This document shows, piece after piece, positions 10,467-20,743 of a stretch of 64,000 nucleotides of DNA; the stretch's first letter is position 1; each line of letters begins with the position of its first letter. The DNA is from Aurifilum marmelostoma. Lineage: Eukaryota; Ascomycota; Sordariomycetes; Diaporthales; Cryphonectriaceae. The DNA lies in NCBI GenBank assembly GCA_027559495.1, contig JAMXSV010000003.1, forward strand, positions 3,100,001 through 3,164,000, given 5' to 3'. The notes beneath the pieces are model-generated. The model worked only from the letters and a program-made list of their open reading frames with translations, searched no databases and had not been told where the DNA came from. A program made the position numbers and the translations under genes.

Positions 10467-11957
10467 ATGGACAAGCTCGACCGCATCCTGGCATCACATG
10501 TCGCCGAGGGCAGCGAGAAGCCCGGCAGGGACAAGCTGCTGGGCGCAGCCTTTGTGGTCGTGAACAAAGATGGTGAGCAACAGGCCAAGGGGGAGTCAGT
10601 CGGCTTTTTTTCTTCTTTTCTGGTTCTGTCTTTCTCTTTTTTCGCTGACCCGGGTCCGTGACAACTCGTGAGGCGTCATCTACGAGGGCTCAGCAGGACG
10701 AAACCTCTCGTCTCCAGACTCGCCCCCGTTCACGGCCGACTCCTTCTGCTGGGTGGCGTCCATGACCAAGCTGGCCACGGCGGCCTGTGTCATGAAGCTC
10801 GTCGAGAAAGGCCTGATCGGGCTCGACGAGGACGTGAGACCTCTGGTGCCGCAGTTGGCAGGGGCCAAGATCCTGAGAGGCTTTGTCGGGAACGATGTGC
10901 CGGTTCTGGAGGAGAACACCACCCCGATCACGATGCGGTAGGCTGGCTTTCTACAATTTTGTCTCAAGCATCGTACAAAACTCGGGAACGTAGGTAGAGC
11001 TGATGAGTCGATGTTTTCTCTTGTCTCTTTCACAGCCAATTGCTCTTACACACTGCAGGCTTTGCATACAGCAATGGAGATCCAGACCTGAACAGGTGGG
11101 CAAAACACAACGGGCGCCGCCACCAGGACCTGCTGGAAAGCATCGAGGTCTGGAATGTGCCCATGAAATTTACACCGGGCCAGGGCTGGTGCTACGGCTG
11201 CAACGTCGACTGGGCGGGCCAGGTCGTCGAGAAGCTCACGGGCAAGAGGCTTGGAGAGTGCATGGCCGAGGAGATCCTGAAGCCGCTGGGGATGAACGAC
11301 ACCGCCTTCCACAGGGACTCGTTGCGCTCACGGGTTCAGGACCGGAGCGTGCCGACTGCGAACCGGGATAAGGAGTCGGGTGAGCTCACCACGGGGTCGC
11401 AATTTCTCTCTGCCAATCCGGAGATAGACAGCGGGGGTGGTGGGCTGCATACAACGGCTGCGGACTACGCCAGGCTGCTGCAGGCCCTGCTGAAGGCCTC
11501 ATCGCCGTCGTCTTCGTCGTCATCAACGGCTGGTTCGGCCGACAGCGAATTTGTGCTGTTGAAGAAGGAGACTGTGGACGAGATGTTCCGGCCGCAGCTG
11601 ACAGGCAAGCAGAGGCACTGGCTCGAGTTCATCACAGGCCTGTTCCATGAGGGAATGACCCCGGATTTTGAACCAGGGACACCGCTGGATCACGGTCTTA
11701 GTGGTGTTATAAATATGGCAGACTCGCCCGGCAAGAGGAAGAAAGGAAGCATGATGTGGGCCGGGATGTGCAACGCGCACTGGTTCATCGATCGTGAGTC
11801 AGGAATCGGGGCTACGCTGATGACCAACGTGATGCCCCAGCCTGATCCGGTTGTGGTCAAGGTGTGGGATGAGCTGGAGCGGGCTCTGTACAGCACGCTG
11901 CCGTCTCTTGACCCGCATCATCATCATCATCATGATCTTCCTTCTCAGCGTTTGTGA
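10467..11957 (+). CDS. Beta-lactamase-family serine hydrolase (class C / esterase fold)
   Basis: Exons 10467-10572, 10673-10937 and 11036-11957 give 430 residues; introns are 100 and 98 bases with consistent phase. The catalytic S-x-x-K is SMTK at about residues 65-68, followed by a helix (LATAACVMKLVEKGLI). The Y-x-N-like element is YGCNVDWAG, and the C-terminal strand signature is MMWAGMCNAHWFIDRESG. This arrangement is typical of fungal esterases and transferases related to class C beta-lactamases (EstB/LovD type, PF00144), which hydrolyse or transfer acyl groups. There is no signal peptide, so it is probably cytosolic. Two low-complexity inserts are odd: a Ser run (SSPSSSSSSTAG) before the last third and six consecutive His near the C-terminus. 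No biosynthetic neighbours are visible. Substrate unknown. Confidence 0.85.
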
Positions 11958-13045
11958 GTGGAAGTGAAGAGAGGGCAAGGAACAGAGGCTTCCAGTTCTC
12001 TCCGAATCACTCTTTAGTGAAAGAATGGTGTGAATCCTTCCCCATAAATCAACCCGGGGACCGAAACTAGCCTTCCTGCGCACATTAATTGGGTCCAAGG
12101 CGCCTCTTTTTTTTTATTCTTCCTTTTTTTTTTCTCTCCTTTCCTGCTCCAATCCCAACAACTCCATCGAGTCCCGTCAGTCGACAGTGCTCCGTGTGTG
12201 AGCCCTCGGGACCCAGCCCCGTTCTTACTCAGCATTTGCGACCTCGGGGAGGCAACAAGCTGTCTCAGGGGGGTGGTTCGTGTGTGTGGTGTGTCAGTGA
12301 ATCATTCTGTGGAACTCATTAGTCAAACATTTTCGTGACGCATTTTAATGCTGTGTGGTTCAGCAGCAGCAGCAGAGAGGGAAAATCAGTCTTGAAGGGG
12401 CGAGAGTCGTTTTCGCCGGCTTGAAGGGCGACTGTTGTAGAAGAATCGCTATGTCATTCTTTGGTATGACGTTCCCTAGAACGATGTAGTCTGTCGTAAT
12501 CTGGATTTTTTTCTTCTCTGGCCTTCGAGCCACGCGATGTGCTTGGTGCTCCACAGACTCTCTGGTTTTGCTGGGATACGCCTCCTTTGTGCGGATTGCT
12601 GTCTCCGTCTTGCTGGCATGGTTTACTATGTATGAAGAGAGCAGAGACTGGGGCACCACCTGTCATGTGGAAACAGGGTCACGATAGCATCATAGCACGA
12701 TTTAGAAGCGTGCCCCACCTCCATCTGCCCTTGCCCTTTCCCAGGCACAGGACGTGCAAGCAGCGAGGATAACCCCAGACCTAGGTATCATTTTCGGGAT
12801 CCGTATTCTTGCTCCAGTCGCTTCTCATGAAGTTGAGAGAGCAAAGTTTTCGAATGCCCTTGCTGAGGTAGCTATTGATGTAACGTGCTGCCGTATCTTC
12901 AATTCAAGTTGGCCGTCGGGCATCCCCGGTCAGATACAGCTTTTCGCTGCGATGAGGAGGCCTGGAGTGGTCCTTGCCGTGAAGCATAGCAGTAAGAGAA
13001 GTGGGCGTAGGATAATGATGATGTTTCTTGGGGGAAAAAAGGAAG

Positions 13046-13061
13046 AAAAAAAAAAAAAAAA
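13046..13061 (+). repeat. A16 homopolymer
   Basis: A run of sixteen A in non-coding sequence, preceded by the short purine tract GGAAG. Confidence 0.8.
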
Positions 13062-13601
13062 GAAACTTGGTAACCCTCATTTGATCCCATCCAAGGGCCG
13101 AAAGACCATGACAGCTGAGTCTGGCAAACTCACAAATTCCATCTGTGTCTACAGGGAAGCATCATTTGCAGAAGCGCTCAGCCTTGGTGATTAGCGATGT
13201 CGTTGTCAGCGTGTCCAGGGTTGACACTACAGTGGTTGAACGCCTGAAGCAGCACCCCGCCCGCAGCCCTCTGATTGGCGGCGCGTCACTTCTGGAGGCC
13301 CCCGCTAATCAACAGACTTACAAGGTACCTCAACTATCGCATACATCGTCATCTTGGCCCCAGGCAACATGCGAGCATCCTCCCCCTCTGCGCATCAACC
13401 ACCACCACCTCCTCACCAATCACCCACGAGAACCTTGCTTTAAAACACGGAAAAGATCTCGACAGTTCACAGACTACCCCGAGCAAGGCCCCGACACCCA
13501 ACCAGCAAAGGCTCCCAACCCACGACGCTTCCCCCGCCCCTCTAGACAGCCGACCCAGCGCCCCAAAGGGATCAAGACAGAAAATAAAGCCTCAGACAAG
13601 A

Positions 13602-13640
13602 CCACACACGCACACACACGCACACACACACATACACAAC
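13602..13640 (+). repeat. CA-rich imperfect microsatellite in VPS60 leader
   Basis: (AC) repeats interrupted by CG or AT dinucleotides, ending about 30 bases before the VPS60 start codon. They therefore lie in its probable 5' untranslated region. Confidence 0.85.
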
Positions 13641-13669
13641 TCACAAGGCTCCCGAGCACACCGCCCAAG

Positions 13670-14317
13670 ATGAACCGCCTCTTCGGCAGCTCCTCCAAGA
13701 CCCCGCGCCCGACCCTGAACTCGGCCATCTCGGGCGTCGACGAGCGCATCTCCTCCATCGACGTGAAGCTGGCCTCCCTCAACGCCGAGCTCCAGACCTA
13801 CCAGACCAAGCTCTCCCGCATGCGCGACGGGCCCGGCAAGACGGCCCTGAAGCAGAAGGCCCTCAAGGTCCTCCAGCGGCGCAAGGCCTACGAGGCGCAG
13901 CGGGACCAGCTGCAGTCCCAGGTCTGGAACATGGAGCAGGCCGGCATGATGCAGGACAACCTCAAGAACGTCATGACCACCGTGGACGCCATGAAGACGA
14001 CGCAGAAGGAGCTGAAGCGGCAGTACGGCAAGGTCGACATCGACCGCATCGAGCGGCTGAACGACGAGATGGCCGACCTCATGGACGTCGGCAACGAGAT
14101 CCAGGAGAGCCTCGCCCGCAGCTACGACGTCCCCGAGGACGTCGACGAGGCCGAGCTCGACGCCGAGCTCGAGGCGCTGGGTGCCGAGGTCGACCTCGAG
14201 AGGGAGCTCGGCGGCGGCGAGTCGCTGCCTGGGTTCATGCAGGACGAGGTGCCTGACTTTATTGACGAGCCGCCCGTGACCGAGGCCGGGAAGGCGGTCA
14301 AGGAGGCTGCTGGTTAG
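13670..14317 (+). CDS. VPS60: ESCRT-III-associated protein Vps60 (CHMP5)
   Basis: Single exon of 215 residues, the usual Vps60/CHMP5 length. It starts MNRLFGSSSKTPRPTL, the family N-terminus. A long charged helical region follows, including ISSIDVKLASLNAELQTYQ, then TALKQKALKVLQRRKAYE and an acidic C-terminal half (DEAELDAELEALGAE). These match the SNF7-domain layout, with the basic alpha1-alpha2 hairpin first and the acidic autoinhibitory helices last. Vps60 polymerises on endosomal membranes and recruits Vta1 to activate the Vps4 ATPase during multivesicular-body formation. The frame stays open upstream to 13145, but the leader is repeat-rich and unlike the family, so the start at 13670 is chosen. 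Confidence 0.93.
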   Translation: MNRLFGSSSKTPRPTLNSAISGVDERISSIDVKLASLNAELQTYQTKLSRMRDGPGKTALKQKALKVLQRRKAYEAQRDQLQSQVWNMEQAGMMQDNLKNVMTTVDAMKTTQKELKRQYGKVDIDRIERLNDEMADLMDVGNEIQESLARSYDVPEDVDEAELDAELEALGAEVDLERELGGGESLPGFMQDEVPDFIDEPPVTEAGKAVKEAAG

Positions 14318-15079
14318 CGAGCTAGTCAACCTGTGCGAACACTTTTTGGTTATACCATATGGGGCAGCGGCGTTGTGACAGGAGCTGGAGTCGGGAATGG
14401 AACAGGAGTTGGTGGCGTTGAGCGTATCGTATGATTCGAGATGGCGGTTCTTTTGCAGCGAGCCAGACAGATCAAGATCGCGACGAATACATCATGCAAG
14501 CCATAAATTGGCACGTGACAAAAGCCCCCCCCCCCCCCAAGTCGTGCCTCGATCTGATAATGTAGGATAACTAAAATTGCAAGCTGTTATACCAGAACAT
14601 ATCAGACGCGAACGGGAAGGGACCGTCGCCTCAAATATAAGTATATATGGATGAATGGAATGTCTGAAGCTCGAGCTGAATGCTACCTCTACCATGCACT
14701 ACTATCGTATACCTCGTCAAGAATTATTTCGTTTCCTTCATTGTTGCCGGCGCTCGAATCCTCTTTTCTGGTGCTTCCCAAGGCCAGTCAGTCCCCGTCC
14801 TTCTTTGTCTCCTTACCAAGAGACCAGCGACCCTTTTATCTCTACCTGTTCCGTGACTCCAAAGCGATGCGTGCCAGCCAAGTAAACGCTCCCTCATAAT
14901 GTTGCCACAAAAGAAAATTCAAGCCAGAAGTCGCTCAAGTGTTTTGACGTTGATATCAACAGCTGACCCACACAAAACGTGAAATTGACCTCTGGAGCAG
15001 GCTCGTCAGCCACATAACCCTCTGGCTCTCGAGTATAAGAACCACCCCTGGTCTCTCGATACGAGACACACAGCACTCA
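14318..15079. other. Convergent intergenic
   Basis: This lies between the VPS60 stop and the stop of the F-box/WD40 gene, holding both 3' ends. It includes a run of 14 C at 14525-14538. No gene is seen. Confidence 0.6.
14525..14538 (+). repeat. C14 homopolymer
   Basis: A run of fourteen C in the non-coding interval between two convergent genes. Its length is probably unreliable. Confidence 0.8.
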
Positions 15080-18000
15080 TCAGTCAACAGTAGCAAAGAA
15101 GCGTGCCACCTCCTCCAGCGCAGGATCTCCATTACAAAAGTCCCAGCCCACGATGATGCTAGTTTGGCTACAACAGATGATCCGACGGGCATCAAACTGC
15201 AATTTGTAGATCCGTGTAGGCATGCCGACCTCAGGCGCATGCGCGTGGGCGCGGTGACCACCGCCTGGCCCGGTGGTGGGCGGTGGTGGTCCGACGACAC
15301 TTGCGTTCGCCGCCGGAGTAGTAACACCAGGGGCTCCGGTCGAGGACCCGGCCGGGTTCGCACTGGCACCCACGCCCGCGTCGTCATCAGACGCAACATT
15401 GCCAGCCGCCGCAGCATCGGGAGTAACGAGACCCTGTTGGAAGCTCTGGACACGTGCCCGCGCCTGCGCCACCTGCATGCGCACCGTCGCAGCGCTGACT
15501 ACCTGCCGCAGCTGTGATCGGACGAATGGGCTGCCCTCGCGATCAATGGCGGCCTGGAGTTGATTCTGCAGGGCGAGCATCGCTGGGTAGTTGGCCAGGG
15601 CCTGCTGGAGCGCGTGCACGCCCTGGGGCACAACGTGGTCTACCATCTGGATGTAGGACTGGGCGGCGGCTGGGTTGAGATTTGCCACGACCGGCGAGGT
15701 GACGTGAACGAGGTCCCCAATTGGCTCCAGCGGCATAGGCGGAAGCTGAACGTTGGAGGCCACTGGGCTCGAAAGGTTCGAGAATCGTGGTCTCGACGCC
15801 CCGCTCGCGCGCGCCGAGGATGACACGTGCGACGCACTGCCAGCACCGGCGGCGGCTGCTGCTGCTGCGGCTGCTGCCGACGCTCTGGTCGAGCTACCTG
15901 ACCCTGACGGGCTCGGCGAACCGGACGATGTGGACGCGTTAACGGCAGTCGAGCTAGGGCCAGAACCTCGAGAGGCCCGGGCAGCATTGATGGCGGTGGA
16001 GATAGCCTGCCTGGAGGGAACGGGTACTGAATGCCCCCGCCTGGAGAAGCTACCGGGACCCATGCTTGCGCCGCTCCCACTGCCAGGTCCAGGGGGGCCA
16101 GGAGGGCCGGGTGGTGGCCGTGCGTCCGTGCCCTGGGTTCGCTGGGCCGCCTCGTCCTGCTTCAAGTGGTGCTGTGGTCTCCACTTGCCTGTCTTATCCC
16201 TCCTCCAGATGATGATTGTCTTGTCGTACGAACCAGACACGATCCGGCCCCATCTCTTCCCACCACCTCCGCCGGGCGGGAGCTTGGCCCCGTAAGCTGT
16301 TATCTCATCCGGGTCGGAACTTCCGGCATTGCCGTGCCGTCCTCGCCGGGGCGAAGCCGAGAGCTCGCCGTCCTCCAGTGCCTTCATGTAGGCCTGATCG
16401 ACCCTCCTGGCTTCCGCGGCGTCCTCCTCCGCGCTCCAAGGCATGTCACCAAAGCCGGCCTGCACGGTCCGAACCAGGTCTGTGTGGTCCCGGAGACTGG
16501 CAACCTCTATTCCCGTGTCCCGGTCAAACACCTTGACCTCGTTATCACTAGAACCGGAGACAATGCGCTTGCCATCGTACTGGACGCATGCAATGCCCTT
16601 GTTGTGGCCCACAAAAGTTCGCTTGCAGACACCCGTCTGCCAGTCCCAGACCTTGATCTGGCGATCACCGCTAGCCGAGACGACCTCATTGTCAACAACC
16701 TGTACAGCATTCACTGCCGCGCTATGGCCTTCTAGCACGCCGATCATGGTGAAAGCTGGTATCGTTGGCTGTTGATCAAGCGACATGTCGTCGTATCCAT
16801 ACTTCTTCACTAGAGTAGGGACCGGATAGACGTAACCCGGGTCGCCCGGCTTCATGGGTCGTCTGTTGAAGATCTTGATGGTTCTGTCCTTGGAACAGGT
16901 CGCAAGGATGCGCTTGTCAAACTTGACATTCAATACAGGATCGCGGTGGGCGTGTGTGAGCCGCTGAATGATCTCGCCGGTAGAGAACCTCCAGATGATG
17001 ACGTCCGAGTCGCTGCTGCCCGACACGATGATGTCTTCGTTTGGATCCGAGTCGAACTGAAGACACAGCACGGAGCCAATGTGCCCGATCAGTGGCTTGC
17101 GTACCAACCGCCTCGTGGCCAGGTTCCAGATGCGCAGTGTCTTGTCCCTGCTTCCACTCACCAAGTACTCCTCGTTGTACTGGAGAGAATAGATGCACTC
17201 GCCATTGTGGCCCTCCTCGGGGTGATCTGGATGCGGCAGCTGAAAATTTTTGAAGTTGCCCTGCTCCCAGTTCATCTCTAGTTTCCTGCGCATAGTATAG
17301 AGATATTGCCAATTAATGCGCTGTCTCTTCAACGACGGATCCCAGATCCATAGCCCCGAATTGACCGAGTTCGCAGGTGGCTGCGGCGAGAGCAGAGCAC
17401 CGGACGGGCTTGCAGAGGCCTTCCCCTTTCCCTTGTCGGCAGCCCTAGCCTTGAGGGCAGAGACAGGCGAGCTGGAGCTGGAGCTGTGCATATTAAGATC
17501 CCTGAGCGCAGGTGTCATGTTGCTGCGGGACGCGCCGGCAAACATGGACTGGTCGGGCTCCAGCGCCTTGGGCTCATCGACCAGATTGTGTCCAGCGTCA
17601 GTCATGGCAGAATCTTCGTCCTCCTCGAGAGAGACAGCCCGCTTCTTGCGGGTGTGGCCGTCCTCCTCCGACTTTTGCCTATACATCGATCCAGTGGCAG
17701 TCCTCCTGTTTACCATCTCCTCGGCGGCCTCGATCTCGTGCGCGACCACCTTCCAGCCCTCGTAGTGGTATAGTGTTTGCCATAGGGTCCGATCCAGGGC
17801 CAGGCCATACCATGCGCGACACGTCTGTGCGACAGAGACGAGGGACACGGGGTCTAGGTAACCGAGGATCTTGAGACATATCTCGGCGGGCAGGTAACGG
17901 ATGAAGTCGATGTAGAGTCGGGGATTCATCTTCTGTACGATCTCGGCCACAAGGCTGGTGGGAAGGTTGTCGAGAAGGTCGAGGGTCATTTCTGCTCAGA

Positions 18001-18405
18001 GGGACACGAAGGTCAGTGCCAGCCCACTTGGATTTTTGAGGTGCAGACGGCAGAGGTAGCAAGGGCGTGCACAGAGCTGCGCAGCTGTTGGCTCTGGACT
18101 CCTGGCGTTGCACCAATAGGCGCCTACAGCACACGAGCCGGAACGCTGCGTATCGAATAGGAGGAGGGGGAGCCGGGAGAAGGGGGGGGAGGGGTTTGGT
18201 TTCATTACGCACGAGCTCTCAGTTCGGTTGGAAGGTTGGCAATGTGGGCGGACAGCCATCCTTTCAGCTGGACTGAAGAGGCACCCGACAATGGATTTGA
18301 CGTGGAACCAGCAACAGTCGGCTTGAAGGTTGGAGGCTCGAGCTGGTTCAGAGGATCCTCTGAGTAGCCTTCGTCGGCCTGCTGGGACACGGCAAAGCCT
18401 TCCAT
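15080..18405 (-). CDS. fwd-1: F-box/WD40 ubiquitin-ligase receptor, FWD-1/beta-TrCP type
   Basis: Two exons, 18405-18213 and 17991-15080 (intron 221 bases, donor GTGCGT), give 1034 residues. Exon 1 supplies WLSAHIANLPTELRA, which runs into MTLDLLDNLPTSLVAEI: the short helical dimerisation region that precedes the F-box in beta-TrCP/Fbw7-type proteins. The F-box is at about residues 98-145 (LPAEICLKILGYLDPVSLVS). Six WD blades lie between about 330 and 660, including EYLVSGSRDKTLRIWNL and GRIVSGSYDKTIIIWRR. A Ser/Ala/Pro/Gln-rich insertion of some 330 residues follows. The last 60 residues carry RRIICCSQTSIIVGWDF, which looks like the seventh blade. The protein should be an SCF substrate receptor. 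The match to Neurospora FWD-1, which degrades the clock protein FRQ, is by recall of domain order and length. Family sure, orthology likely. Confidence 0.82.
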
Positions 18406-20123
18406 TGTGTGAGGGGTAGGTAGGTCCAGTGAAGTCGCCAGGCGACAAATGATGGTGTAACACTGGAATTGTTCAGATATGAGGATATTGCGGCGTGTTT
18501 TTGCAGGGCGATAGTTGGGTACCGTCTCTTCTCGTAAGGCTGTATGCGCAGTAGACGAGGTGGGACGTGGGTCTGGGGATGATTCTAGTCGACGACGGTA
18601 AACAGGACCCTAGACGGCCTGACCCGTCATAAAGGTGGACTGCGATTACGGAAGCCTCGGAGCTGAGGAGTGCATGTGATCGTAATGAGGGTGAAGCTGC
18701 AGTGGTGGTGGTCTAGGCGGTTCTTCGTCGAGAGTTGTGGTCAACGCCCCAATGCAGAGTGAAGTGGGATATATTGGCTGACGCGCGCAGGGTCTAGAAG
18801 GCGATGGTCACAATGACTCTGCCTAGTCGTCCGAGGGGGGAATTAATGGACAAAGAAGGCGAAGTCGGCAGGCGAGGTGGTTGCCAAGGCACGAGACGTG
18901 CAGTGTGTCGCCGCTTGGACAAGGCAGGAGATTGAGGGGAGGAGAAAACAAGGCTGGCCCTATCCTCTTCCAAGATGCTGGTGGTTGAATCCGGGTTGAA
19001 GTTGGGGGCTGAGCCGCTTTCATGACGGCAGTGTTGTTTTCCCCCCGTCTCACTACCCTTAACAGCCCGTCCTATCGCACGGTCATGCCCAAATCGCAGG
19101 TGCTAAGTAGCGCCCGGCCTCAGTGAGCCCTTGGGGCGCTAGTGCCACCATTTAGTGAGATCGCAGCAGTGGGTCCGGGTCCTTGTCTCCCCCTGCCGTC
19201 GCCGCCGCCTTACATACAGTACAGCCTGTGACAGGGCCCCTCAGTGAATGATTGGAAATCTGGGGAGTTTGTCAGGCTATGCCATCCCTACCCGGCCAAC
19301 CCACAGGCGCAGTTGCATCTACTAAGCATGTCCTATGATTTGATATACTTAGTATGTAGTGCTATATATGCCTGTAAGCATAGGCTCCAATGCCAGAGGC
19401 GACAAGGCCAGCAGAATTTTTGAATGAAGTGGCGGCATAAGACAAAATACGGGCGTCCTCAAGGTGCCATTTGACCAACAGCAGAGGAGAGACAGAGGGC
19501 GACACCAATACGAGAATTCTTGAATGGCGCGGCGCTGACATAGGCTTGTTGTTTGCTTTGTCCAATCCTGTCCCTCTCCGAGGCTTGTAAAGGCAGCATC
19601 TTGGTGCCTCCACGACGGGATCTATCTGGTTTTTGTTTTGTCTCCACCATATCTGTCCATACTTGGACTGGCGTATCGCTGCCGCTCGATGGGAAAAATC
19701 ATGTTTTGCAGCTAGCTACGGCTGCGGCCTGTGCCGAGTGAGGATGAGATCACGTCCTAGGCCCTTGGGTGGTTCTTGACCCCAGATTTCTTGTTCTGCT
19801 GTGCGGCCTCCACGTCATATTCAGCGCTGCTTCCAGGTTTCTTACTGCACCCCATGCGGCAATGCTACCCTGTTCCGTTCGTAGACCTGCGTGTCATGGC
19901 ATGTATTATTGTTCTGTTCTTCTCCTGGTTACTGCCGACCTGCCGTACACTTGAGGGCGAGGACCCTGAGTCGCTAGTTTGCGTAGCTTTGGCTTTTTTT
20001 CTCTCCCACTTTCTCTAGGCCGATTCCTGTCCTACATCGAAATGCATCATGGCTTGGAGAAGTACCCTAGGGTAGGTCAATCACCAAAGTGGCTTGGTCT
20101 ATGTAGCCAGACTCGGATCTCAG

Positions 20124-20144
20124 CCCCCCCCCCCAAAAAAAAAA
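20124..20144 (+). repeat. C11-A10 homopolymer pair
   Basis: Eleven C followed directly by ten A, in non-coding sequence. Confidence 0.85.
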
Positions 20145-20682
20145 TATAATGAAAGAAGAAATGAAGATATCAAAGGTGTCACGGCAGAATATTTGATGGT
20201 TGAGTAAAATTGATCTTCCAGTTGGATTGATTTCCCATCTGGTTCGTCCTAGCAAGACGCTGCTATACAGGAAGCAGAGCTCCCGAGTGGTGAGGATAAG
20301 GACTGATCACCCAGGACCTCACAGCATTTGTCACTCCAGCAAACCTCATATGAAGCATATCTGTAACTTCATTATCATTCAAATGGTCAATAATTCTTTC
20401 TCCAGCTATATGAGAATGCGCCTGGCACGGCGTCAATGGCGGTATGTTGCGGGATACGGGGTCCGCCATTGGTAGCGGACACTTCTCGGAGACTTTGCTA
20501 TATCTGGGAGACAACGGCATACTTGGGAGAAGACATGGTCATGTCGAAGAGGAGGATGAATCAGAAGTATCCGCACTACCCAAGCCCCAACAAATCACGC
20601 GGTTGCCGGTCAGCACCCGGTTTGAAGGGTTGTGGGCATGGTGATGCCAGGGACCTGCCCGAAAAGTATCCGCGCTCCGCGT

Positions 20683-20689
20683 ATAAGAA
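20683..20689 (+). promoter_or_regulatory. TATA-like element of the methyltransferase gene
   Basis: The sequence GCGTATAAGAAAG lies about 60 bases upstream of the first ATG of the methyltransferase gene, a plausible TATA position for a fungal gene with a short leader. Confidence 0.35.
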
Positions 20690-20720
20690 AGTCCACTGCA
20701 GAGACGCAGAAGAGAGGGTG

Positions 20721-20741
20721 ATGTTGTTCAGACTATCATAG
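20721..20741 (+). promoter_or_regulatory. Minimal upstream ORF before the methyltransferase start
   Basis: A six-codon frame (MLFRLS, then TAG) ends two bases before the ATG at 20744. If transcribed, ribosomes would have to bypass it or reinitiate, which would favour use of the second ATG at 20819. Confidence 0.35.
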
Positions 20742-20743
20742 CC

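Larger units (their letters stand above)
11958..13669. other. Intergenic and VPS60 leader
   Basis: This stretch is 1.7 kb long, with a T-rich tract near 12105-12135, an A16 run at 13046-13061 and a CA-rich tract just before the VPS60 start. A minus-strand open stretch at 12781-12905 looks protein-like but has no start or splice frame I can defend. No gene is called. Confidence 0.5.
18406..20743. other. Divergent intergenic, no gene seen
   Basis: There are 2.3 kb between the divergent F-box/WD40 and methyltransferase genes, so it holds both promoters. It contains a C11-A10 double homopolymer at 20124-20144. Only short chance frames occur. Confidence 0.6.

Noticed and set aside
13145..13669. 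In-frame N-terminal extension of VPS60
   Set aside because: The sequence is leader-like with a CA repeat. The family begins at MNRLFG.
13592..14329. 245-codon minus frame opposite VPS60
   Set aside because: It is a Leu/Val/Asp-rich mirror of GC-rich coding sequence, not a gene.
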